Under the pieces are notes generated by a model. The model was not told where the DNA came from, searched no databases, and was given only the letters and a program-made list of their open reading frames with translations. The translations under genes and the position numbers were made by a program. From contig NC_072814.1 of assembly GCF_003013715.1 (NCBI RefSeq), forward strand, positions 1,550,001 through 1,614,000: a stretch of 64,000 nt of DNA, in the 5' to 3' direction. Positions 38,925-47,427 of the stretch are shown piece after piece. How positions within the stretch are numbered: the first letter of the stretch is position 1; each line of letters opens with the position of its first letter. The DNA is from Candidozyma auris. Lineage: Eukaryota; Ascomycota; Pichiomycetes; Serinales; Metschnikowiaceae.

Positions 38925-41900
38925 ATGCGCCACTCCGAAAACAGAAACTCAGACTTTCACAGTTCTCCCAAACGGTTCCTCAAGACCCTCACGTCGCTGC
39001 CTCTCCGCCAGTACCTGAAATCACCGCTGCAGCTGGCGCCAAACGGCCACTCAAGGTCTTTAAGTCACGAGGCCTTCCAACTGAAGAACGTGCAAACATC
39101 CTTGGAATGGACAAACTTGATTCCTCCCTTGCCGGCGGCGTCTTCAAATCATCTGAATCTGTCATCGTCTCTGTCTGCAAACGAGTTGGGGCTTCCGCCT
39201 CAAAGACACTCCATCGCTATTTCCCCAATATCGTCTAAAAACATCCCCGACATGCTACAGCCGCTGCCTGATCCAAGCAAAGAGAAGGAATTCGAGTTTC
39301 CCAAGTTCCCTGCGCTGAACTCTCGCACAAGCTCCCTGGGACTGCTGATGGAAAACCGTAATCCGTTCAGAAAGCAAGAAAAAGAGCAAATAGCGAAGAG
39401 TGACAGACTGAAACAGACAAATGCGCAACCATTTCAAGCTTCCCAGTTACGCCCTCAACAAAAAGCCCTCGATCAACAAGGTCCCCAACAGCCACATCCC
39501 GTTCATCCTCTCCCTATAAGACATCCACAAACACATCCACAAGTACACAAGCCTGGCCATGGCTCTCTGCTGCCTTTCAACCCCCCAATTCAAAGACCCA
39601 TGTCGGAAGAATTCAACTTCAGCCCCACACCTCCTCCTCAACGGCAGCCACTGAGTAAGTCTTCACAGCCAGAATCGCATAAAGCCACTAAAGGTATAAC
39701 TCAGCCACAAAGCAGACCTCCCAAATTCCAGCCTCCGGGAACCCCGTCAGCACCTCTGCGCCAAGTTACTCCAAACAGTCAAACTCTGTCAATCTCCTCA
39801 ACACAGCCGCTGATCCCAGTGCCCGATGGCTCTTCGTTGAGTCTTACAAGAAAAGAACTGCTGAGGCTGCAATTACAACGTACACCTCAGGAGATGCGGC
39901 CTAGTGGTACAAGAAAGCGCAAGGTATGCAAAGTCTGTAATGAGCAGATCGGGGGCCAATTCGTTAGAGCCCTCAACAATGCATACCACGTCGAATGCTT
40001 TACTTGTCAAGAATGTGGCCAGCAATGCTCAGCCAAGTTCTTTCCTCAAGAGATCACTCAGCAAGATGGCACCACTACTCAGGTTCCCCTTTGTGAGTAT
40101 GATTACTTCAAGAAACTCGATCTCATATGCCATAACTGTAACTGTGCTCTACGAGGTCCATATATCACTGCTTTGGGTAATAAGTATCACGTCGAACATT
40201 TCAAATGCTCTGAGTGTGGAAAAGTCTTTGACTCGGAAGAGAGCTACTACGAGCACGAGAACAATATCTATTGCCATTACCATTATTCGAAGCTTTTCGC
40301 TACGAAATGTGAAGGCTGTCAGTCCTCGATAGTTAAGCAGTTTGTCGAGTTGTTTAAGGGTGGTAAGAATCAGCAGTGGCACCCTGAGTGCTATATGGTA
40401 TACAAATTTTGGAATGTTTTTATCACCGCAGATTCTGTTGGAGTTCAAAGCAAATTTGATCTAGAGGACAAGCCTGTGGCAAGCTTTCTTGAAAATAACG
40501 TGGACCCGGATAAGCTACTCGTTATTGAACAACAAATCGAGAACGTTGTGATGAGATGTTGGTTGGTATTATCAGGGTTTGAGGAGACTTTGGCGTCTTG
40601 TATCTCCTCGATGCTTTTGTCTGCTTGCACAGGGAAAAGATCAGATGGCATACTTGCTACCAGCAAACTCATCGTTTATGTCGAGATACTTTTTTCGGCA
40701 TTGGACTTTGTTCAGAACATGTGCGTTGAATGTAACGAAGACCCAGCCAGAGTTCAGCAAAGCAGGACAGCCTCCGGCGACGAGATCTACTCGGCAGATG
40801 CGTTTGACAACTTTCAACCACTTCGAAAGGAACCCAGAAATATATCTGGTAAGCTCATGAGCTATTTGGCAATTCTTAGGAAGTCGACGAAGATTGTCAA
40901 TTCTGGAACACTTTCGGCAGAATTGTTATCTGTCATTACTGGCTGTGCTCATTATCTCAAACTCCTATTCAGAACGGGACTCAATAACGCTCTCAAACTA
41001 AATAAGTTTAGAGGTGACACAAGAGCATTAGATGGTTTTCTCAAGTCGGCAAAGCGATATGAGGAGATAGAGAAGGCGTTGACAGATCCAACATCTGGAT
41101 TACCGCTGCTTGAGCAGCGATTAAACGTGCCACAGAATGCCACGGATGCTTGTCGTGCTTGCAGGAAGAGCATAGAAGCTTCGTGTTACAGATTTAAAAA
41201 TATTAGATGGCATAAGAAGTGCTTTCAGTGCTCCTCGTGTCAAAGAACACCTTCTCAAGAGTTCAAGGTTGAGAACTTTTTGTGCGGTGCCGACGACTCC
41301 GTGCTTTGTGTTGAGTGCTCCAAGCTGAATGCTAAAGCAGGAATGGGGTACCAATTTGGCTTCATTGCCGTCACTGACTTATCGCAATTAGTTTACTTGT
41401 TGAAGATAGCGATATACCGTACGAAGGTCGCCATGAAGAAAGATGATGAGAACTCAAGAAAGAGTGAATATGGAAATGTGCGTCCTCAAATGTCCAATAT
41501 CGCAGAAGAAGAATCTCAAGTCAGCGACACAGAGACAGTGTTTTCAAAAACACTTAATGACGTTACTTCCTTGAGAACTAAAAGAGAGAGCCAAAAGTTG
41601 TCAAACTCTGTGAAGAAGAGCGTCAGAAAATCTGTTATTCTCGAGGCTCCAGAAGCAGACAGCGCAAGAGAGGACAATGCTGACCGTGACGCTTCAGGTC
41701 AGACACGAAAGGCAAGTTCTGCGTCGTCTCTATCATTTGTTATGGGCCAAGGCGACGGTGATCAAGCTAACTTCTCTGCTCATAAATCGCTCAAGATCAT
41801 GGATGAACCGCCTCTTGTCGTTGCCTCTGGTAGCTTGGGCCGCACTTCAGACTTGTTGAAGAATGAGAAATCTTTGACACTTGACGATATACCTAGAATT

Positions 41901-43124
41901 GTTGCTGCCGAGCAAGCAAGGGATCAAAGACCGAATGCCTTCAAGCATCACAATTCATTGTATGAAAAAGCGCAACCTCTTAAAGCATCTAATGGTGGCA
42001 GCATCCATCAATTCAAAGGTCTGCAAGATTTGACACTATCGAATAATCTTGCAGTCCCAGTGAAGATTAAGTACTACTCCGAATTGTCGAAGTCAGAGCA
42101 TTTTGTTATGCGCCATATCGCAGTTGAGGCTCTTTTAGCAATCCGAGGGAATCAATCAAGAGAAGAACTCGTTTCGCTTATACAGACGAGAAAGCTGCCA
42201 ACCTTCTGGGATAAGTTCAAGTTTGGTGGTGGTGACAGGAACAAAACTATGAATGTGTTTGGAACTGACCTACAAGATTTGACTAAGCGCTACGGAGTCG
42301 ACTCGGACTTAGGAGTGGGACCCGCACAACTTCGTATTCCCATCGTAGTCGATGATGTGGTCAATTCGCTACGTAAAAAGGATATGTCCGTAGAGGGCAT
42401 TTTCCGTTTAAATGGCAACATCAAGAATTTAAGGGAGTTGACAGAACAGATTAACAAGAACCCTCTCAAGTCACCAGAATTCCACAATTACTCCGCCGTT
42501 CAACTAGCTGCCCTACTAAAGAAATGGCTTAGAGAGCTCCCAAACCCCTTGCTTACGTTCAACCTTTTCGATCTTTGGATATCTTCTAGGAAGACAAATG
42601 ACCCAACTATGTGTAAGAGAATCTTACAGTTAACTTACTGTATGCTTCCAAGAAGCCACAGAAATTTGTTGGAAGTCCTCCTTCATTTCTTCAGATGGGT
42701 TGCCTCTTTTGCATCTACTGATGAAGAATCAGGATCTAAGATGGATACTCACAATTTAGCAACGGTTCTCGCACCCAACATCCTCGTTTCAAGGGCTCAG
42801 TCAGCAGAAGGAGGACAGGCTCAATCAGGTGAGTCCTACTTTTTGGCGATTGAAGTTGTTAATCAAATGATCGAAATTCACGAAGAATTGGCTGTAATTC
42901 CGCCAGATCTTTGGAATGTCTTTGAGAAATGTCAGTTCTCTAACGCACCAAAACTCGACACTCTTAGCTCTAAAGACATATTCGCCAAGGTGCAAAAGGC
43001 TGCCAAAGAAGATCCTGATGTCTTCAAGAGGTTTGTTGAAATGGAAGCCTCGACAAAGCTCAACCAACAGAACACAATTAAAAGGGGCCAAATGAAAGTG
43101 GACGCTGTGTCCACAGCAAAATAA
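38925..43124 (+). CDS. LRG1: LIM-domain RhoGAP Lrg1
   Basis: 1399 aa, longer than S. cerevisiae Lrg1 (1017) through a Ser/Pro/Gln-rich N-terminus (about 1-330). LIM domains lie near 335-395 (CKVCNEQIGGQFVRAL), 405-460 (CHNCNCALRGPYITAL) and 466-500 (CEGCQSSIVKQF, second half degenerate), with a separate LIM near 742-800 (CRACRKSIEASCYRF). A RhoGAP domain covers about 1135-1330, with the catalytic arginine in GIFRLNGN and the KKWLRELPNPLL signature. Lrg1 inactivates Rho1 and controls cell-wall glucan synthesis, polarity and filamentation. Start: the first ATG after a long pyrimidine-rich leader. Confidence 0.94.
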   Translation: MRHSENRNSDFHSSPKRFLKTLTSLPLRQYLKSPLQLAPNGHSRSLSHEAFQLKNVQTSLEWTNLIPPLPAASSNHLNLSSSLSANELGLPPQRHSIAISPISSKNIPDMLQPLPDPSKEKEFEFPKFPALNSRTSSLGLLMENRNPFRKQEKEQIAKSDRLKQTNAQPFQASQLRPQQKALDQQGPQQPHPVHPLPIRHPQTHPQVHKPGHGSLLPFNPPIQRPMSEEFNFSPTPPPQRQPLSKSSQPESHKATKGITQPQSRPPKFQPPGTPSAPLRQVTPNSQTLSISSTQPLIPVPDGSSLSLTRKELLRLQLQRTPQEMRPSGTRKRKVCKVCNEQIGGQFVRALNNAYHVECFTCQECGQQCSAKFFPQEITQQDGTTTQVPLCEYDYFKKLDLICHNCNCALRGPYITALGNKYHVEHFKCSECGKVFDSEESYYEHENNIYCHYHYSKLFATKCEGCQSSIVKQFVELFKGGKNQQWHPECYMVYKFWNVFITADSVGVQSKFDLEDKPVASFLENNVDPDKLLVIEQQIENVVMRCWLVLSGFEETLASCISSMLLSACTGKRSDGILATSKLIVYVEILFSALDFVQNMCVECNEDPARVQQSRTASGDEIYSADAFDNFQPLRKEPRNISGKLMSYLAILRKSTKIVNSGTLSAELLSVITGCAHYLKLLFRTGLNNALKLNKFRGDTRALDGFLKSAKRYEEIEKALTDPTSGLPLLEQRLNVPQNATDACRACRKSIEASCYRFKNIRWHKKCFQCSSCQRTPSQEFKVENFLCGADDSVLCVECSKLNAKAGMGYQFGFIAVTDLSQLVYLLKIAIYRTKVAMKKDDENSRKSEYGNVRPQMSNIAEEESQVSDTETVFSKTLNDVTSLRTKRESQKLSNSVKKSVRKSVILEAPEADSAREDNADRDASGQTRKASSASSLSFVMGQGDGDQANFSAHKSLKIMDEPPLVVASGSLGRTSDLLKNEKSLTLDDIPRIVAAEQARDQRPNAFKHHNSLYEKAQPLKASNGGSIHQFKGLQDLTLSNNLAVPVKIKYYSELSKSEHFVMRHIAVEALLAIRGNQSREELVSLIQTRKLPTFWDKFKFGGGDRNKTMNVFGTDLQDLTKRYGVDSDLGVGPAQLRIPIVVDDVVNSLRKKDMSVEGIFRLNGNIKNLRELTEQINKNPLKSPEFHNYSAVQLAALLKKWLRELPNPLLTFNLFDLWISSRKTNDPTMCKRILQLTYCMLPRSHRNLLEVLLHFFRWVASFASTDEESGSKMDTHNLATVLAPNILVSRAQSAEGGQAQSGESYFLAIEVVNQMIEIHEELAVIPPDLWNVFEKCQFSNAPKLDTLSSKDIFAKVQKAAKEDPDVFKRFVEMEASTKLNQQNTIKRGQMKVDAVSTAK

Positions 43125-43196
43125 TGATGAGCTTATGACATAAATATAATAAATATCACATTTGATATTTTCTGTAGTAAAAGATACTATATATGA

Positions 43197-43206
43197 ATGG
43201 CTGCAA
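43197..43206 (+). promoter_or_regulatory. ATGGCTGCAA promoter motif (FRA2)
   Basis: Match to the recurrent motif, same orientation and about 110 bp upstream of the FRA2 ATG in a 183-bp intergenic gap. Confidence 0.55.
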
Positions 43207-43307
43207 TCTAACTAGGGCCGTTTTTGGAGTGCACACGAGTCGACACTTTGTGAGGTTTTTGCTTGAGAAAACTTCATCGAACTAGAAGCTTATCTATTAC
43301 ATCAATA

Positions 43308-43568
43308 ATGGCATTAACTGCTGAATCCCTCAAAAGCATCATTCACGAGAGGCTCAAAGCCAAGCTAGTTCAAGTCGAAGACATGTCCGGCGGTTGCGGC
43401 CAGGCATTTGCCGTGATCATTGTTTCTGACGAGTTTAAAGGTAAAAACAAGCTAATGAGACATCGTTTGGTTAACAACGCCTTAAAAGACGAAATCGCCG
43501 CTATCCATGCCTTTACGCAAAAAGGCTTTACTCCAGAAGAATGGAGTGCCCAGGGAGGTATTCTATAA
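43308..43568 (+). CDS. FRA2: BolA-like protein Fra2/Bol2
   Basis: 86 aa from the ATG of MALTAESLKS. BolA proteins pair with monothiol glutaredoxins to bind [2Fe-2S] clusters; cytosolic Fra2 with Grx3/4 reports iron status to iron-responsive regulators. The SGGCGQAF block holds the usual Cys and the invariant His lies in AAIHAFTQKG; KNKLMRHRLVN and FTPEEW are typical of the Bol2/BOLA2 branch rather than the mitochondrial Bol1/Bol3. There is no presequence. Its TAA (43566-43568) is separated by one base from the stop of the convergent MFS gene. Confidence 0.9.
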   Translation: MALTAESLKSIIHERLKAKLVQVEDMSGGCGQAFAVIIVSDEFKGKNKLMRHRLVNNALKDEIAAIHAFTQKGFTPEEWSAQGGIL

Positions 43569-43569
43569 A

Positions 43570-45039
43570 TTAAAGTGCTCCCCGCCGTTTATGCCCACGA
43601 TATCTGTTGCAAATTGCAAGCCAAATGACGAGAAGAATAACGTACAAGCCTAGCACGATAAAGGGCTGAGACTTCATTCCGAACCTACTGTGTTCGGCAA
43701 CAAACCCAACCATAAATGGCAATGCTGCAGCGCCTCCTCCTCCAAAGGCGCATATGAAACCAACGCTAGTAGCATGGAATCTGGCAGGCAAGGTCTCGAT
43801 GGACGCCATGATCAACGTAGGGAAGATCGGGCCGACAAATAGACCGGTGATAAAGACGATGGGGAACAAGATCCAGTTCACGGTGGCAAACCCAAAAATA
43901 CAGAACACCAAGTAGCCAGCAGTTGATCCTATAATATACGCAAGGTTTGCCTTAAGTTCACTATTGAACACATACGCAGTGACAAAACCCAACACTATTC
44001 TGCCGACTGTGAGACCCAACCAGAAGGTGGTGGCCATCCATGAAGAATAATGGTAGCTAAGTTTCTTGATTCGAATCAAAAAGGTCATCAACCAAGCACC
44101 AAATGCAACTTCACCGCCCACGTAGATGAACAAGCAAAAGGCAAAAACCCACACGAGTTTAGATTTCATTGCATCGGCGAAAGAAACATCTAAATCTTTG
44201 GTTGAGTCCTTATTGGACTCTTCTATGGAAGCTGTCTCAGAATCAGGATTTTTGTTGGATAGGTTCCGTTTTGTCTCCTTGAGAATGACGTTGAAACGGT
44301 GCTTTGTGGGGGTTTCATGACGAAAGGAGACTATCAATGCTGCCAAATTGATTGCCCCATAAACACCAAGCACCGCATAATACTGGCTCCAATGCCAAGG
44401 GTTGACTTTTCTTTCCATTAATTTAGTCACTAGCGGAGGCGATATCATACACCCCAAACCATAGCAGCCGTGAACTATACCCAAGATCTGGTTTGAGTCG
44501 GCGATTCCTCCGATCCAACCATTGATACTTGCATCGAGACTGCCACAACCGAGCCCATTGATCACATAGCATAGAATAAACACCAAGTATGGAGGATTCA
44601 TGCTGATCACAGTGTACCCCAACGCCATGGAAGCCGTGCCAATGATGCCGACACCTCTAATTCCAAATCTCTTTTGTACAAACTCACAGCAGAGCGCCAG
44701 AATGAAGTACCCCATAGTTGATGCTAGAAATATGAAAGAGGTTTGCAAGTCGTTGATCTTATAGTGGTCCTGAAGCTTTGGGATGATGGTTCCGATGGTC
44801 TGATCCGCCAAACCAAAGAGAATAAACGTCAGAAAGGCCACAAGAACCTGGACCTTCAAAAGCTTGCTGTCTCTCCAGTCAATCGAGTCAAAAAACACCT
44901 GCTCACCATTGAACTGAACCGTAAAGCTCTGGCTCGGAGGTAGCGTAGCCAAGTACTCGAAATCAGGACCCTCGGAATTGCTGGTATCAGCGCCGGATTC
45001 TAGGAAAGGCTCGTTAAGATCCTCGAGCGGGATAGACAT
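43570..45039 (-). CDS. Major facilitator superfamily transporter (FucP/Bsc6-like)
   Basis: 489 aa with about 12 membrane segments: six between residues 60 and 245, a charged cytoplasmic loop at 245-295 (Ser/Asn/Lys-rich), then six to the C-terminus. The N-terminal 55 residues are acidic. Patterns such as GLADQTIGTIIPKLQDHY, NGLGCGSLDASINGW and FPTLIMASIETLPARFHATSVGF fit the FucP-like MFS branch that includes yeast Bsc6. The substrate is unknown. It converges on FRA2 with a 1-bp gap. Confidence 0.8.
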   Translation of the reverse strand: MSIPLEDLNEPFLESGADTSNSEGPDFEYLATLPPSQSFTVQFNGEQVFFDSIDWRDSKLLKVQVLVAFLTFILFGLADQTIGTIIPKLQDHYKINDLQTSFIFLASTMGYFILALCCEFVQKRFGIRGVGIIGTASMALGYTVISMNPPYLVFILCYVINGLGCGSLDASINGWIGGIADSNQILGIVHGCYGLGCMISPPLVTKLMERKVNPWHWSQYYAVLGVYGAINLAALIVSFRHETPTKHRFNVILKETKRNLSNKNPDSETASIEESNKDSTKDLDVSFADAMKSKLVWVFAFCLFIYVGGEVAFGAWLMTFLIRIKKLSYHYSSWMATTFWLGLTVGRIVLGFVTAYVFNSELKANLAYIIGSTAGYLVFCIFGFATVNWILFPIVFITGLFVGPIFPTLIMASIETLPARFHATSVGFICAFGGGGAAALPFMVGFVAEHSRFGMKSQPFIVLGLYVILLVIWLAICNRYRGHKRRGAL

Positions 45040-46268
45040 GGGCGAAAGTGGCGGGGTATAATTTAGAAAGACGAAGATGGAAAGTAGTTCGAAAGAGGTT
45101 TTAAAAATATGGTTCTAGGAAAATTTAGTGTCTGCGATGTTCCATTTTTCACTTGGGCATCAGTGCCACACTGCAAGGGCTCTACATAGAAATGCGCACT
45201 CATCCCAGGTTGCAAAATGGAAAACGCAGTTGATAAAGGAAAAAGAGGAGATGAAAGATTAGGTAAGGAAATCGATCTCCTTTTGAAGCTAGCCATGAGC
45301 AGCGTTTTCTTATGGTCGTCTTTCTCATCATTTTTCTGGGAGCCCAGGACTGTAACGTTTTCATTGTGGTTTTTTGCAGCAATTGAGATTTTGAGATTTT
45401 GAGATAGTGAGTGGGGCTAGGAAACCCGTCCAGGCATTACTTGCATGACATCTGAACAGCCCTTAATTTTTTTCAAGCATATTCTACGAATATCCAAAGG
45501 AATCGAGTATAGTTATTTAAGTTGGCATGGAGGTTTTGATAAATTGGGTGCTAGGTTATCATTTTCTTACCCATGGAATTGTTCAACTACACCGCTTAGA
45601 TTAGTGATGACAAAATAATCAAATTAAAAGACAGAATAGGTTGCAGCCTCTGCTTTATTAGCAATTTTTGCACCAATGGCTTTTTGTACCTTTTTTGAAC
45701 AAGAAAGCCAAAGATTGCGGGTACAATTTTTCCGGCAAGCCTCCATCTACTTTGATCTGGAAAATGAAATAGATTAAATTGATTCTCGTTTTAAACGCAC
45801 TGAATACTTGTGGTCATGATTGGGTACGCTTACTCTCAAGAAAAGAGAAAATGCTGTGCATACGACTGAAAAAGTAAGAGTATTTAATTCTTAAGAATAA
45901 CAGATTAAATAGACTCATTAACGATAAAATAATTACTCAGACTACGGCATTACTAGAGCAAAATGGACAGTAGCCATTCAGTTACTCTTTAAAGTTTTAA
46001 AAATGGTCTTCATATGATGGTAACATGAGGTTATACAACTGAATTTGTTCTTTTGAGTTGATATTTTCCTTTGATAATGAAATGCCCGATCTTTCTCGCC
46101 ATAGAGGGCTTCGTTTATCATTAGATTTCTTAGATATACTGTACCGTGCAGTAAATCAAAAAACTGGAAGCAGGCACCGGAGTTCTCTGAAATTTGGTAT
46201 TTTTGGTAGATGCACGACTATATCAATTATGTGATTAGTACGTAGTAAGTGTATATGTTATTCAAGTT
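45040..46268. other. Intergenic region between MFS gene and tRNA pair
   Basis: About 1.2 kb, strongly AT-rich from 45640 on. Degenerate motif matches lie at 45376 (TTTTGCAGCAA) and 45643 (TTGCAGCCT). I see no gene and no recognisable LTR, although tRNA flanks are common integration sites. Confidence 0.55.
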
Positions 46269-46340
46269 GCCTCCTTAGCTTAGTGGTAGAGCGTTGCACT
46301 TGTAATGCAAAGGTCGCTAGTTCAATTCTGGCAGGGGGCA
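46269..46340 (+). tRNA. tRNA-Thr (anticodon TGT)
   Basis: 72-nt cloverleaf. Acceptor GCCTCCT pairs with AGGGGGC (one T-G pair), D arm AGCTTAGTGGTAGAGCG, anticodon stem-loop TTGCACTTGTAATGCAA with TGT, T arm GCTAGTTCAATTCTGGC. Nine bases (ATTTGTCTC) separate it from tRNA-Gly, and they contain no T4 terminator. Confidence 0.95.
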
Positions 46341-46349
46341 ATTTGTCTC

Positions 46350-46420
46350 GCGCAAGTGGTTTAGTGGTAAAATCCAACGTTGCCATCGTTGGGCCCCCGG
46401 TTCGATTCCGGGCTTGCGCA
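46350..46420 (+). tRNA. tRNA-Gly (anticodon GCC)
   Basis: 71-nt cloverleaf. Acceptor GCGCAAG pairs with CTTGCGC, anticodon stem-loop CAACGTTGCCATCGTTG with GCC, T arm CCCGGTTCGATTCCGGG. A T9 terminator follows within five bases. It is probably co-transcribed with the tRNA-Thr immediately upstream. Confidence 0.97.
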
Positions 46421-46480
46421 TCTCTTTTTTTTTCTTCTACCCCAGATCTTAATATTCTCATCTTTTTATCATCACCTACA

Positions 46481-47362
46481 ATGCCTCCTCCAACATCAAA
46501 GAGAGCCATTCTTGCAGCCACCAATGCTAGTATGTTGCTTTGACTTTTTATATTTGATCAATTGCTAACGCCAGTCCAAAAGCTTTATCCAGTGAAGCTC
46601 GCAGACAAATCCTGGGATAACACCGGTCTTCTCGTAGATTCATCACTGGAAAGTGGCGAAAACGAAACATGCAAAATTCTATTGACTATTGACTTGACGC
46701 AAAACGTTGCCAACGAAGCCATTGCCAAAGGCGCCAATATGGTCGTGGCGTACCATCCATTCATTTTCAGAGGTCTCAAGTCTATCACCACTGAAGATCC
46801 ACAGCAGAGATCCTTACTCAAATTGATCCAGAACCACGTTAGCGTGTACAGCCCACATACTGCAGTGGATAGTGCCAAGGGAGGAGTGAACGATTTTTTG
46901 GCTGATGGGATTGTCAAAAATACGAGGGTCAAATCTCGTCTGGTCATTCAGCCCGATGCTGAGGAAGAAGGATGTGGGATGGGACGTCTTATTGAGCTTC
47001 AGGAGCCTGCTTCGCTCGAGAAATTGGTTGAGAACGTCAAGCTGTCTCAATCCTTGAAACATGTTCAGGTTGGTGTAGGTAGAAACCTTCAGAGGTCTCA
47101 TCCAGTGCTGACAATTGCAATCTGTGCTGGCTCTGGTGGATCTGTCTTCAGGGGTGTCAAGGCAGATTTGTATTACACTGGCGAGTTATCGCATCATGAG
47201 GCATTGTATTTCACCGAAAGCGGCTCGTCTGTGATAGCGTGTAACCACTCAAACACGGAACGGGCATTTTTGAAAGTGCTTGCAAAACAAATAAAGAAAC
47301 AGCTTCCTGAGGCTGATATTGACATCAGCACGGAGGATAGGGATCCATACGAGGTATGGTGA
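46481..47362 (+). CDS. NIF3: NIF3-like protein, two exons
   Basis: Exon 1 is 46481-46529 and exon 2 is 46575-47362, joined to 278 aa. The join A|TC restores MPPPTSKRAILAATNA-IQKLYPVKLAD, matching the family start, whereas exon 2 alone lacks an ATG. NIF3/DUF34 proteins are conserved metal-binding proteins with proposed GTP cyclohydrolase-like folds; their cellular role is unsettled. Metal-ligand regions are VVAYHPFIF, SPHTAVDSAKGGVND, and GELSHHEALYF with IACNHSNTERAF at the C-terminus. The ATG is only 60 bp beyond the upstream tRNA-Gly. It converges on the NPP1-type gene 65 bp away. Confidence 0.92.
46530..46574 (+). other. NIF3 intron (45 nt)
   Basis: GTATGT donor at 46530, TGCTAAC branch site at 46563-46569 and CAG acceptor ending at 46574. 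Only six bases separate the branch A from the acceptor end. Confidence 0.9.
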
Positions 47363-47427
47363 TAACATTCTAAATGCCACAGGTTAAATAAATAGTATGC
47401 ATTTTTATTTAAGGAAATACTCAGTAC

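Noticed and set aside
45640..46268. Solo LTR next to the tRNA pair
   Set aside because: AT-rich sequence but no terminal inverted TG...CA pair or target-site duplication could be found.
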